64,000 bases of DNA from Stenopsyche tienmushanensis (lineage: Eukaryota; Arthropoda; Insecta; Trichoptera; Stenopsychidae): contig WACJ01000112.1 in NCBI GenBank assembly GCA_008973525.1, forward strand, positions 744,001-808,000. The letters are read 5' to 3'. Each line of letters opens with the position of its first letter. Position 1 is the stretch's first letter. The notes under the pieces were generated by a model. It was not told the DNA's origin. It was given only the letters and a program-made list of their open reading frames with translations, and made no database searches. Made by a program: the position numbers and the translations under genes. This document shows positions 46,206 to 58,382 of this stretch, piece by piece.

Positions 46206-47618
46206 AGTTGTTTGAAAACGTTTACAATTTAATGTATTTTTTTTATTCAATGACGATGAAAGTTTAGCCATTCAGAACCGGTCGCTAATAAAGTTACTTA
46301 ATGCCAAAAAAACATCATGTTTTATTTTGCATTAATTTCCATCAAGTATCGACAACTGATCATCATTCATATTTAATATTAAAAAAATGTATACTGTTAA
46401 ATTAAAATTTAAAAATAATGCAATATTTTGCCATACTATTTTTGACGAGATCAGTTGATTTTGACGTTGAATATTTACACTCGAGATAAGCAAAAATCAC
46501 ATAGAATGCAAGACGTTGTCAGATATCTTGTCATAATGTTAACAATTATCTAATAATAACCCAGACTCTTTATCTCATATAGATATTTAAAAATAAAATA
46601 GTACAATCTAAGGCCAATTACTTCACAAACACGAGAAATAATCTTGCAATTATCGTCCAAAAAATGAACATTTCCACGCAGAAACAGCATTGAAATTTAA
46701 TAATGGACGTAGCGTCTGTCTTTCACCGTGTCTTCCTTCTGTCGTAACTGTCTGTACCATTTTAGCTAAAATCAATATCTTTTTGCAAAGTTTAATGACA
46801 TCCTAGGATTCGCGATACATTTTATGTAAGCAAAAAACGCTACATGTTATCTGTGTTCTGCAATAAATCATTTAGTACTTATCTTTTGCGTAATAAAGTA
46901 AACCCTGAACCAAATGTATGTTAAAACTGTTACGTGGTGAGTGCATTTTTAAAACTTTTTTTAAATCATTTTAAAATGCCATTTTGTACTAAAAATGAAA
47001 CTATTCATATAGGATTACACGCATAAATCATATGTACACACTAAACCCTTTTTTATAAGATCAGGATCGATCCACATATGATTTTAACATATTGTTTGCA
47101 AAAAATAATTTCAAAACATATAAAACGTTTGCTTCAAACGAAGGCCAGATGAAATTACGTTTGTATAAATTTGTTTTGGTTTTATGGTTGCATGAGCGCA
47201 ATAAGGATAAGAATTTTACACCTTACATTATGTTCGTACGCACTTGAGTGGTACAACAAAAGAAATCATTTAAACCCGGTCTTAAATATTTTTAATTATA
47301 ATGAATGATCCCAAAGTACAATATTTTTTCCTGATTTTTAAGCAAATATGTGATTTATTTCATCAAACAATATAAACGTGTTTAAAATTTTGACCGAGTG
47401 TTGACATAGTGAGCTAATTCATGGATTTGCATTAAAAAATTACAGTACTAACATATTGATTATAAATAAGGCCTGGGTTTCATATGGGTGATTGATTAAT
47501 AACTGTAGTTAAAATATCATTTTAAAATAATGATAATTTCGCTATTCATTCATAGATAATAACCCATTTAAAAAATTCCATTTAAATAAGCTTATTCCAA
47601 TGTATTCATATGTGGATC
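46206..47618. other. AT-rich non-coding DNA
   Basis: No gene or element recognised. Confidence 0.45.
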
Positions 47619-47622
47619 TTAA

Positions 47623-48094
47623 CCCTTCAAATACCGTGCGCATAGAACTGTGCATTTAGTCACTTCACCTTTACATTCGGTGTTTTCTTTGCATAAAAAA
47701 AATACTTAAGACTTTTAGCAACCATTTTGACATAGTTTTTCATGGCATATGTATGTTTTTAAAAATGTGGTTGCCAGCCACATCTCCTGTGGGATTCGAA
47801 CCCGAGACGATTGAGTTAAGCGATTGCACACTTGCTGCGGTTGTGGTTAAGCACACTTGAAATTGATTTATTATATCATTCACACATCATTGTTAGTCGA
47901 TAAATTTGGATTAACGATCTATGCAATCGTACGATGTACGCAGGATATTTTCTCCATCTTTGTCTCCCATTCAGATTCTGCGATTTGTAAGATAAACTCT
48001 CCGTCTCTGGTTATCTCCGAGCTCAACGTGTAAGATTGTTCTTTCTGAATCGTTGGAATTCGCTCGCAAATAGGCGACCGTACTACCACACAGG
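47623..48094 (+). mobile_element. TTAA-flanked miniature element, copy 6 (left part replaced)
   Basis: The right half (about 47855-48094) matches the family from AAATTGATTTATTATATCAT TC to the end GTACTACCACACAGG next to TTAA 48095-48098. The left part begins CCCTTC after TTAA (47619-47622) but then diverges and contains the tRNA-SINE-like block at 47750. It could be a related subfamily or a composite. Confidence 0.55.
47750..47862 (-). repeat. tRNA-SINE-like fragment, copy 2
   Basis: On the minus strand GGTTCGAATCC (47802-47792) is a perfect pol III B-box, preceded by a region reading CGCTTAACTCAATCGTCTCG like an anticodon arm and followed by GAGATGTGGCTGGCAACC. No complete cloverleaf and no clear A-box were found, so it is not called a tRNA gene. 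A diverged copy is at 38985-39080. Confidence 0.4.
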
Positions 48095-48412
48095 TTAACG
48101 GTAAATTTACGCTAATATTTTTAGGTCTCCTTAATTTTTGGGTTTCAAGTTATCACAGTCTTAATTTTTAATTTATTTTATTCATTTGAAATTAACAATA
48201 TTAAAAACAGACAACTATGATCAAACTACATTTAAGGGGTCATCTCACTTTATCACATCAAAAAAATCGTTTTTTTTAATTTCATTTTTCGAAAGGACAT
48301 GTCTCTAAGGAAGTCGTCCATAATTTTGGTGAAGAAATTCGGATTATTTCAATACCTTATTGATTGTAAGCAAACTACAGATGTAGTTGTCTCCAATTTT
48401 TATTGTTTTATT

Positions 48413-48697
48413 GCTGAGAGAGTATCTTACGTACATCGTACGATTGTATAGATCTTTAATCCAAATTTATTGACTAACAATAATATAAGAATCGTTTTCA
48501 AGTGTATTGTTTATATTTACTTAAAGAAATTACCGAATATTATGTGCTATCAACAGTGTTTATTTATTTATATACAAGCTTCATACATGTTGCGACGATC
48601 CTGACAGATAAGTGGATTTGTATGATTAAAAGTGATGGACATACAAATATAGCATCTAAGTTTATGATGATTTTAAATTAGTTCACTACTCAAAGGG
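48413..48697 (-). mobile_element. TTAA-flanked miniature element, copy 7 (inverted, 5' part)
   Basis: The reverse complement contains the family start (ACTACTCAAAGGG at 48697), GCTATATTTG, TGCTATCAACAGTGTTTATT and GATTAAAGATCTATAC, and is truncated in the GAGAGAGTATCTTACG region. It lies about 310 bp from copy 6 in opposite orientation. Confidence 0.65.
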
Positions 48698-50335
48698 TTT
48701 TTTTTATGATTGTGTATTCATGATTTACTCACATACATGACGCAGGAGCCTCGTAACTGCACAGACATATCGGCAATGTGTTGATTAATTTAAAACAAGA
48801 AATTACTACAGTAATTAATTATAAATTATATTTGAATCATTGATCAATACGTTGATTTATAATTGGTCATGAATGTATTTTATAATGTTTCAGCCCCCTA
48901 AATCTCGCTTATCGCGTATCACAATAGTTGGCTGCCTTCGATATTGGATACTGTTATCGTTTTTTTTATAATCCGTTGCAAATCTTAATCCCATCGTTCA
49001 ACATCAGCCATCACAACATTCCACCATCAAATAATCGTATCATCTGCCATACACAAATTTATCAAACAATGTCAATTTAGCTTTTGACATTGATATCCCG
49101 CATTTAATGAAAGAATACTACTTCGACAAGACTAGATAAACAAGATCGAAAGGTCGCACAAAAAATTGCACGTTCGCAATTTATTACTAGCAAAAAGTTA
49201 TTGAACAAAAAAAACGAGAATGCACGTTTTACAGCTTGTAATATTGCGGATTAGATATTTTTTGCATGCAAATTGCTCTCAGATTGACTTTCTTTTCGAT
49301 TCCTATGATCCGTGGCCAACAGGTTGTTATGGGAGTGCATCATCATTCGAAGACCAAAATAACGTCCATCCTCAAGGTCAGGTGAAAGGAGGTTGCCTGT
49401 TATTCCGGTCTCATGTGATCCACCCCCATTTCTTATTTATATGCGACTCTCTGCAAAATTACCAGCGCGTAATGGGAGAGCAAATCCATCCCAAACGACG
49501 ACTCTGCACAGAGAGCTCTTAGTAATTTTTATTCGACGATTTCCGACGTGATATTTTATACGTGTCGGCTTTTCGAAATGTCTCTAGCTCTTTAGCTTGC
49601 ATCCGAATAAAACGAGTTTTTTGCCGCGACGCATAATGAAAGAAAATTTGGCGAAAAAATTCACATAAAAAGAGTCGACGTATTGTATAATGATGGAGCC
49701 TCTCGATTCTGCACAAATGTTTGACTTACAAATCCTAGCTCATTATAAATGTCGATGATTATGAAAGTGGCACGAACCGCATATAAACACTCTGTAACTG
49801 TATTAAGCATCAGAATTCACGGTGCCATCTACGGGTTTTCTCAATGCAATAATTTAAATCGAACACCGGGATACAAATTGGTTCCGTCAGATGGTAGCGC
49901 GCGCATAATATCGACGACATGAGCCTCAAATGAGCATTGTATATACGGATATAAAATCGAACCGGATACTTTGTTCCCTTGCTTATGAAATTTTGCCAAA
50001 AAACCAATTAAATCCGCAATCAGTGAAAACTTTCTTGGAATTTTAGCGATGATACGCTGAATGCTGAGTCAGATCCGATTTAATGATATTAGATTGTATC
50101 GATCGCAAGTTTATTAAAATTGCTATTGTATTGTATTACAAGCCATGGCTTAAGACCAAATGAAATAATCTGATATGACTTTTAAGTCTTAAAAATTTTA
50201 AGCATATAATAAAAATATCAATAGATTAGATTTTGACTCGGATAAAAGATAAGATTCTGGACTGGAAAAAAGAAAGACCAAATCAAAAAATTTAGAAGAT
50301 CGGAATTATTCATATCACAGCTGACCCAGCTAGCA
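48698..50335. other. Non-coding DNA
   Basis: No gene recognised. The frames 49220-49522 (100 codons), 49519-49716 and 49810-50007 show no domain. Confidence 0.4.
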
Positions 50336-50339
50336 TAAG

Positions 50340-50590
50340 CCCGCAATAAAATAAAGACAATAATATTTTCGACAGATTGGAAAATTTAAATAACCGACCC
50401 GATCAGTCTTCTTTGGAAAACTTCACTTTGTAATGAGAGTTCGTAATTCTGTATCAGCGGTCCGAAAAGCGGACCGATTGGACACAGACCTTGTGGCCAC
50501 TCCTTCCTCTTTTAGGTTTTTTTTTTGCGGCATTTTCTGGAATAAATGTGTACCTAGGGCCATCTCAGAAACTAACGAGTCTAGACTTCC
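50340..50590 (+). repeat. Unidentified dispersed repeat, copy 2 of 3
   Basis: CCCGCAATAAAATAAAGACA ATAATATTTTC at its start is shared almost exactly with 63750-63780. The downstream block CGGTCCGAAAAGCGGACCGA TTG is shared with 63919-63941 and, diverged, with 4540-4565. That block is an inverted repeat, CGGTCCG-AAAG-CGGACCG. The 62-codon frame in it has no motif. Confidence 0.6.
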
Positions 50591-50799
50591 CCTCATCCAT
50601 AAAAACTATATATTTTTTTAGTTTTTAAGTTTCAAAATCTAGCTAGTTTTTTGCCCGTGCTCAGAACGTAACTGGCCATTCTGAATTGAGAATAGGCGTG
50701 TTCTTGGGGGACATTGGGGGTTTTGTAACTTGCTGCGCATTTCTGTTAACCACCCGGTTAACAGAAACGCGTGGAATGGTCCCAAATAGCTGAACCAAT

Positions 50800-51069
50800 A
50801 AACAACTCGAGTCAACGGAGGGTCCCCATGTTCCTTTGTCTCAAATGTGAAGTGAAGGACCCATGTTCCATCTTGAATTGATACAAAAACTCGGCCTTAT
50901 TGCCGTGAAGCATCGCCAAACACTCGATTGAAACATCACCACGACGCTGTTTCATTGTGAGCAAACGCGGCACATATCTTGCGCACAGCTTTCTCATGTT
51001 CAAATTTTCAGTCAATATGCGATGTACGGCATTTTTTGAAAGACATACCATGTTTGCTAGCTCGTGCAC
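50800..51069 (-). pseudogene. Mariner transposase fragment
   Basis: The minus frame reads MHELANMVCLSKNAVHRILT (second helix-turn-helix), ENLNMRKLCARYVPRLLTMK (the W/YVPRLL motif of mariner transposases), then SIECLAML and EFLYQF. A one-base frameshift follows, after which the frame gives DGTWVLHFTFETKEHGD in place of the MDETW-HHFTPETK catalytic block. The first catalytic Asp region is therefore present but out of frame. Inverted repeats and the other catalytic residues are absent. Confidence 0.8.
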
Positions 51070-53525
51070 TTACAGTCGATGTGAAATATAATAGTTACGG
51101 GATTCAGATTTTTATATGGTGTACGAAATACATATCATGGGAATAGGTGAGTGTTTTTTCTTAAAAACAACAATCGCCATCAATGAGTGACTGGACTTTA
51201 TAACAATTAAAATATCGTTTAAAAATAAAGAAAATTTACCAATCGTCTAAGATTCTGATTATTTTTTTTTATACAAAACAATAATTAAGTCAATCTATAA
51301 TCGATTTTATATTGAACGACATGCGTCGATCGCATGCTTACAGTATTATATATCGCCCCCAATAAAAACGAGCGTGACTATATGGTCACATAGCGATATA
51401 TGCTTAGATATTTATGCATTTTTTTATTTTTGAAATATTTATACCGAAATAAAATTCATCATTGATGAGTTAATATAAGAATTTTGCTTGTTTATAAGAA
51501 TTTAATCCAGCGATTTAGATTTGCAAAGGCTTACGATAAGGTTGTATTTTAAATACATTTTTTTGTGTGATCGATTAAAGGATTATTTTTTATAACAATA
51601 TTTTAAGGCAATTCAATTGAATACGTTTTAGTTGAATAAATGGTATGGATGTTGTGGATTAATAAAGAATCATATCGTACTTTCGCTTGGATGATATTTG
51701 TTTTTGTTCTTTGTTGTACACGCTGAGAGACCAAAATAGATATTGATATATTTGGAGGTCCCCAACTTTGATGAATCTATAGCTTCTACTTCTTTGTGAA
51801 AGGCAGTACCATCTATCAGGACAATGCGTGTGATGAAACTATTTTGCATATACGGAAATGTAGCTGCCGACTTTGTAAAACCAGTTCTAATGAATGATAT
51901 GCGTGTTTATGGACCATTCTTATGGATTATTTGTATTTAATTTAAAATGCCCGGTCAATTTGGAAGAGCTCAAATTAATATACCCACCAAGGCGGGCTTA
52001 ATTTTGAACAATTTACTACCCCGATTATGGCCAGTTTGCTTCATTGCAGCTAAAATTGCATACCAACCCAGTAAATATACATATTCTTTTTATTTCGATA
52101 GGAAAACCGTATAATTTAGCGCATGAATATCATAAAAACATATTTATGGATGGCAATTTTCGATGCATATCGACTTCATAATCGACCCATAAAAGGCTCA
52201 TAAATCATCTCAACTTTGGCTTCCATGTTATTAAGAACCTTCTAAAATAACCGTTAGTTTATATGGATTTATTTTATTTAAGATTGTGTTATCGAATTAC
52301 TAAAATGAACAGTTTCTATGAGTGTTGATCGTATCAGCTTATCGCCACTGTTCAGTTCTTTTAACGACAATATACGGCCACTGTATAAACAATTAAATTA
52401 ACAATAGAAAATGGTAGACTATAAATATTTGCAAGAAAAAAAATGCAAATGCATTATTGCTTGTGGGTGATATTCAAAAATAAAGCCCGCGCTACTATCT
52501 AATTTTGTAAAAAAAACGACAATAGGTCAAATCAATCGCCATCGAATGACCCGCACACACGTGAATAAAATCATGCCAGCGTGTTTAGGTTCATTACAAT
52601 GCATGCACTCGCCATGTGATATAATAATACATCATAATAATAATCTCAGATTTATAAATATCATCCAAAATCTTAATATGCAACCAAAAGATCATTCTGA
52701 TATTGAAGAGCAGACAGATGAAACAAGCCATATAGTAAGAAAATGTTACTGTGTATAGATGCATAAATTATTATATTTAATAAGATGGAATTTGAAGAGC
52801 ATTAACAGTCTCGATATTTAATAGCCATGCCTTGTATATCAATGATCTATGGATGTCTAAATGATTTTATTCTCATTTAACAAGATGTTTACATGATCGA
52901 CATGCACTCGAACTTATTTTATCTGCTTAACTGATAGCATCTATAGAATATGAAAAAAATTAAATTGTCAATTAAGCGTTAATTTTTTGTACAACTTTGA
53001 CGGGATAAGATTTGAAAGAGCAACATTCGGGCGGTTCTGATGGACAAATTCGCGATTTTTTTTTTTGGACAAAGATCAGCAAAAAAAAGTCATAGCATTA
53101 TCGGATGTCAAAGGTTAAAAAACAAATTTATTGTGTTCGTTTTGACGAAAATATGTGCAAATATAAATAGAAATTTATCGACAATAACACACTGACATAA
53201 CACTTGAAACTTATGCTCATCTCGTAAGAGTATTTATGCTTATAACGGTAAACGTGATAATTCCGTAAATGATATAACATTTACATTTTCATGTAATAGT
53301 AAAAGTAATTCCGCCATATTTAAGCAGAAAATATATTTGATAGAGCCTTTTTGGCAAAGAGTGAAATTAAATTGGTTTATTTTAATGCCGGATCCATCGA
53401 TTTGCGACGATTTGATTGTTGTGTATTAATTGCATCTTTGTTTTTTTATAATCACAGATTTACCATGGAAAGTTCGCGATTGTTACGGTTTTATCATTCA
53501 AGATTACCATTAGGAAATACCATTA
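51070..53525. other. AT-rich non-coding DNA
   Basis: The first 80 bases (TGAAATATAATAGTTACGGG ATTCAG) resemble the interior of the second hAT family, so the mariner fragment may abut hAT debris. Nothing else recognised. Confidence 0.4.
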
Positions 53526-53528
53526 GGG

Positions 53529-54159
53529 AAGGCTACTAAATCGAGACATTATCGCACTGTATACATACATATAGTACATATATATTTTTCAAATTTTTAT
53601 ATTAACCTTTCCCTACCGGTGATGTATTTACTACACCTCGACTCTAACAATGGGAATATCGACATGAAATATAATAGATACGGGGCTCAGAATTTTTGTA
53701 TTCCTCCGCAATATGATTACAAATGACATCGAAGTATTATAGTATATAAGTGTTCATCTGCAGCGACGGAAAAAAATAGTTTGTCGGGAAATCGGGAATT
53801 TTTGTTTGAGTTTTAGTCCGTGTCTCAACAAAAAGGAAATTTATCAGTCACATTGATGGTATTATACGAAAATGGGGGCTCAGGCGGTCATCATCTCGAA
53901 CTAGCATTTAAATATCTAATGACGATAAGTTGCCTGGTTTCCAAAATCAGATCCAGATTAAATGACGAAACACTCGATTCCTTAATGTTACTTCGGGCAT
54001 ATTTTCAAAATAATATTTGATTTTTTTAGTGTTTTATTTATCTATAGTAATCTTATAGTCATTTTTGGTCAAATTTATCAATGTAATTTCTTAAACTATT
54101 GAAAATCCCGATCCCGGGGATCCCGGGATTGAAATTTTAGCTCAGGATTGGATTCCCTA
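53529..54159 (+). mobile_element. hAT element, second family, copy 3
   Basis: It is homologous to 12867-13365 from AAGGCTACTAAATCGAGA through CCCTACCGGTGATGTATTTA. It then carries transposase-tail DNA (53820-54020) before the terminus, a GGGATCCCGGGATTGAAATT region and GGATTGGATTCCCTA at 54159. The left terminal repeat is missing. Confidence 0.75.
53820..54020 (+). pseudogene. C-terminal dimerisation region of a hAT transposase, relic
   Basis: The 66-codon frame reads LSVTLMVLYENGG, LELAFKYLMTI, then, after loss of the expected linking segment, KIRSRLNDETLDSLMLLRAY FQNN before the stop. The sequence R-RL-DE--D-L--L--Y is the end of the hAT C-terminal dimerisation domain. The paired copy at 57072 keeps the segment missing here (LPTSVEAEGAFSVAG). 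Confidence 0.72.
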
Positions 54160-55551
54160 ATTACCATAACTTAATCTCAAAAAACGCATAAGATTTGTAT
54201 CAAATACGCTCGATTGAAACCGAAGGCACAATTTGAATTTCAGCCACAATGGATGTGTATTATTAACAACAAACCGTTGTAGTGTGTAATGAAATATGCA
54301 TGCAATAATATTTTTGCCATGATAGCAGATTTGAAGAAAAAATTGCTAATGCTATGGACGAATATTATTTAAAATTATATTCATAAATCATACTTGAATC
54401 TCGTCGAATGGGTTGTTCCACAACTTCCACATTTACTTCAGATTTGTTCAAATGTTCCATCTCCATCGTCGACCAGCAGTAAATAAACGCTTTTCACAAA
54501 TGGATTTAATCTAACCATTTATTTGTTATGATGATAACATTAATCATGATTAAAGTTTAATACTATAAATCAAATGCTTTTATCGTTCGGTATAAAGTCG
54601 AAATTGACCAGAATCTATAAATATTTCTGTTTTTTTTTTAATAGCAATGATGATTTATAAATGTGATTATCTGAATAAATACAATTCAGGAATGAAATAA
54701 TGCAATACATCATCATTTGATCGACGATGCGTTTAGACTTTAAATTATATCGCTTGGGAGTTGTTAGATTTATATTTGATTAAATCGCTAGCTATAATTT
54801 AATAAAATATTTATATTATTTTATTAAAATTGTTACATAAAATCAATTGGCATTCTTAATTGCAAAAATATTTATCGTCCTACCCACCATGGCTTAGAAC
54901 GTGCAAGATCGAAATTAAATACACTAAGATAAGATAAAATAGCCACTTTTCTATTGATGATAAAAATATTGTCGATTTAATCTCCATCGTACAATGACGT
55001 TTCGAGAAGATTTTTTCGCTCTCGAAAAACTTGACCTTTTTTCGTCGCAAATCTGTATGCATAACATTGTTTAATTTCTAGTTCAAAAAGACAGTCGGTG
55101 TGATCGAGTGGATTTTATTGATATTGATTTTTCGCCATATTATCATGGATATAAAGTATTTCGACAGCAATTCAAGTTGATCGTCGATGATTAATGCCGT
55201 ATAAATATTCATGCTCGAATGTTGGCTATTGATACGTTTGATATTGTCAACGATTTCTTTGACGAGGAGCGTTCGATCTTCGTCTTAGACCAGTTTTGTT
55301 GCATCCTCGGGTTAAAGTTCAATTGGTATTTTTAAAATGTTAATCGAACAGGAGGTTGTCAAACACGTTCCTTACGGAATTAATTATTGGCATACACGCG
55401 AAATATAATAAAATTTATGTTTTTCGCGACGACAAAAAAAATAACGATATCCTGGAAGCAAAATATTTTCTCCGATTTTTTAAAATAACGATGATTTCGT
55501 CAGATTTCGATGATATAACGCTTTAAAATAAATATGGAAAAAAATACGTAC
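54160..55551. other. AT-rich non-coding DNA
   Basis: No gene or element recognised. The 60-codon minus frame at 54880 has no motif. Confidence 0.4.
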
Positions 55552-55570
55552 TTGATCCTTCTTTCTCCAT
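55552..55570 (-). CDS. Candidate alternative first coding exon of the aquaporin gene
   Basis: On the minus strand, ATG at 55570 has A at -3 and G at +4 (a strong start context) and opens six codons plus one base (MEKEGS and A), followed by a donor-like GTACGTA. The phase matches the aquaporin exon at 26973-27187, giving MEKEGSKASAFVGVADITEN K. That resembles the charged, short N-termini of Drip isoforms as I recall them. It would imply a 28-kb intron. Phase agreement alone has a one-in-three chance, so this is only a hypothesis. Confidence 0.22.
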
Positions 55571-56284
55571 GATGTCTTATGCGGATTTAAAAATGGAACA
55601 ACACAAATTTAGCACTGCGTGGAAGATCCACACCAATAAATATATTCGATAAATTCGCAATCGGCACGTTCGATCTTATAAAATTATGTGATTTAATCGA
55701 TATTATTTTATTTTTTTATTCAACATAGACGATAATAAACCTGTTGAAAATAATACAAATAAATATTTATCAAATATACAATAAATACAATACAATATTG
55801 AAGATATTGTGTGTTAAACGCACTTGGTTGCCGGTTTGCCGGTAGGTAGTGTTAGCCTCACAGAGGTACAGAGTGAAATGATACTGAATGTTCTGCAGGT
55901 GAACTTAGTGCTTCTGATAGCTTTACCCCTCCTCAAACACGAGGCTCGTTTATATTATGGTGAGCTATGGGACCTGATTTGATATCTTAACCTTTCCTCA
56001 GAAGGGAGGTCATTTCTCTGATACATGGTGATCGGAAAATCGTGTATCACGAACTGTTGGGAAAATTTCTGCGAATTTCTTAGAGCGAGAGGCATTTTCC
56101 ACGCACATTTAATGCAATTCGCTTCCATGACGTCAAATAGAAAATGTTTGTACAATGCTTTGTATTTAATACAAATCAAAATGACATATATAATCGTATT
56201 CATCCATTATTGTAACAATATTGTAATAATAATCGATGAGCATGAAATTACATTAAATGCCAAAATTAGAACAGTGCACATATA
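55571..56284. other. Non-coding DNA with a higher-complexity block
   Basis: Bases 55815-56010 (GGTTGCCGGTTTGCCGGTAG, GAGGTACAGAGTGAAATG) are less AT-rich than the flanks and belong to no recognised family. They could be regulatory or an unrecognised repeat. Open frames 55955-56285 on both strands lack motifs. Confidence 0.3.
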
Positions 56285-56910
56285 ACCGCGTAAAAAAAGC
56301 AAGAAATACATACAAAAATATAAGGTAGGTTCCGCGTAAATAAAGACTGATTTCATATTTAATTTGAAGATTTGTTCCGAAAAATCCGCGTAAAAAAGAT
56401 CGACAGTTTATTATATTAAAAATATTTTTTCAAAATTGTAATAAGCACATGTAATATTTAACATAATTTAATCGCCTTCCTCATCAGATGCACTGTTCAA
56501 TTAAATTTGAGAATTAGCGGAAATATAAATATTTTTATTAAAAAAAACGTGATTTTTTATTGTGTTTTATTTTTCGTAAGCTCTTTATATATTTCTTCAT
56601 ATTTTGCACAAGTATTTTGAAGGTTTCTTTGCAAATTGAGAGCAAGTTTCATGTTTGGATCAATTTTGAACACAATGTTTTCCAATTTTCTCGCTAGGTT
56701 GAGATCGTCATCTGAATTTTTTGCAGTAAATAATGACGATTCGGAAGATTCATCTTCACTTACATGATCCATTTTGGGTATTAAAATAAGACCAACTTAT
56801 TCCTCTTCGGTTAGAACTTCATCTTATATTACAAAACGCATCAAAACAAAACAAAAATATATTTTCTCGATCGCATTAAAGTGAAAACGCGCAAAAAATA
56901 CCGTGTAAAG
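56285..56910 (-). mobile_element. pogo/Tigger-like element remnant
   Basis: Iterated CCGCGTAAA words at 56285-56400 and GCGCAAAAAATACCGTGTAAA near 56888 flank a minus-strand transposase tail (56557-56772). Such CGCGTAAA iterations are typical of Tigger-type ends in insects. The ends are not sharp and no TA duplication was defined. Confidence 0.5.
56557..56772 (-). pseudogene. pogo/Tigger transposase C-terminal region
   Basis: A 71-codon frame, MDHVSEDESSESSLFTAK, then NLARKLENIVFKIDPNMKLA, LNLQRNLQNTCAKYEEIYKE L and KNKTQ. The acidic Ser/Glu/Asp stretch followed by an amphipathic helical tail ending in YEEIY-E--K--TQ fits the C terminus of Tigger/pogo transposases. The DNA-binding and DDE domains are absent. 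A related tail is at 28810-28915. Confidence 0.55.
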
Positions 56911-57044
56911 TGTATATTTAATTTTGTTTTTAATTAGAAAAATCGATAATCCATTTGTTTAATATAAAAAAAATAATTTGAAGGCGAAAGAATTTTATTT
57001 ATTTAAGAAAAGAAAAAAATAGATAGAAAAATAGAGAAACACTA

Positions 57045-57640
57045 AAAAAATCAAATATTACTTTGAAAATATTAAACATCGAGCATTTCGTCATTTAAGC
57101 TGGATCTGATTTTGGTAGCCAGGCAACCTGCTACTGAAAATGCACCCTCAGCCTCCACACTCGTTGGAAGTATCGTCATCAAATATTTAAATGCTAGTTC
57201 GATTTGATGACCGCGTGAGCCTCCATTTTCATATAATACCATCAATGTGGCTGATAAAATTCCTTTCTGCTGATACACGGACTAAAACTCGCAAAATTCC
57301 CGGTTTCCTAACAAATTATTTATTTCCGTCGCTGCAGATTAATACTTATATACTATAATACTTTGATGTGATTCGTAATCATATTACGGAGGAATACAAA
57401 AATTCTGAACCCCGTATCTATTATATTTCATGTCGATATTCCCATTGTTAGAGTCGAGGTGTAGTAAATACATCACCGGCAGGGAAAGGTTAATATAAAA
57501 ATTTGAAAAACATATATGTACTGTATATATGTATACATAGATTGAACAGTTACTGCCCCTAGGTGTTTCGGGATTAGTAAACGTAATCCCGAATTCACGA
57601 GCACCTAAAGCTGCTCGGGGTCCCGGGATTGGATTTCCTA
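57045..57640 (-). mobile_element. hAT element, second family, copy 4 (inverted)
   Basis: The reverse complement aligns with 12867-13365 and 53529-54159: terminus AGGAAATCCAATCCCGGGAC C at 57640, then GTAAACGTAATCCCG, CCCTGCCGGTGATGTATTTA and the transposase tail. The left limit (about 57045) is where CAAATATTACTTTG ends the homology with 54000-54025. Confidence 0.75.
57072..57278 (-). pseudogene. C-terminal dimerisation region of a hAT transposase
   Basis: The frame reads LSATLMVLYENGG, IELAFKYLMTILPTSVEAEG, AFSVAGCLATKIRSSLNDEM LDV. The LPTS-EAE-AFS-AG---TK-RSSL-DE pattern is the hAT dimerisation domain, which holds the C terminus of the transposase together as an oligomer. It is the best preserved of the family's protein remains in this window. 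The catalytic part is absent and the frame ends at an early stop. Confidence 0.85.
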
Positions 57641-58048
57641 TTCCTATGTGGTTGCTATGTACCCAAACTGAAACTCTCGAATTTCAGTTTGTTTCCTAGT
57701 ATTATATACTCCAAGCTGGATCTTTTTTTTTCTAAAATCTCTATAAATAAATTATAAATTCATAGCTCCTACGTAGAAGCAGAAATATACAATAGAATAA
57801 TACGTTAAATAACCAATCATCTATAATTGGAACATGCTATAAAAATACATTTTTATGTCAATACATCATGATCGGTTGGTATATCAATAAATGACTTTCC
57901 TGTCAAAATATTTATTATAAAAATGGATTATAATAAAATACGACCAAGATGTACTTAAATTAAAAAAATAGATATCATTGTGTGATTTCATCAGTTTTCA
58001 GCCATCTTATCGTGCTGCAAATATTGTTGGAATTTAAATTCTCTAGTG

Positions 58049-58382
58049 CAGCGCTTCTTAAACTTAGTCCGCGGACCCCCCTCTTGAGCAAAATTTCTTT
58101 CGCGGACCCCCTTTTGAGCAATTTTTTTTCGCGGACCCCCTCTTGAACAAACTTTTTTTAATGGACCCCATTCCAGCCCTTGTGGCTTAATTTTTCAAAC
58201 AAACAAGCATTTTTTTAGTCAAATATTGGTTAAAATAGATCTCTTTATAATGTTTTCTGTAAATAATTCCACAAAAATATCTTGTTCAAGTATAAGTAAA
58301 TATTTTTATATATCTCCGCGGACCCCCAGCAATGGCTTCGCGGACCCCCAGGGGTCCGCGGACTCCTGTTTAAGAACCACTG
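58049..58382. mobile_element. hAT-type miniature element with internal tandem repeat (334 bp)
   Basis: Ends CAGCGCTTCTTAAAC and, inverted, CAGTGGTTCTTAAAC are hAT terminal repeats, and both run into CCGCGGACCCC. Flanks CTCTAGTG (58041-58048) and CTCCAGTG (58383-58390) are an 8-bp duplication with one mismatch. Near the left end a unit of about 30 bases (TTCGCGGACCCCCTTTTGAG plus T-rich spacer) is repeated three times. Non-coding. Confidence 0.88.
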
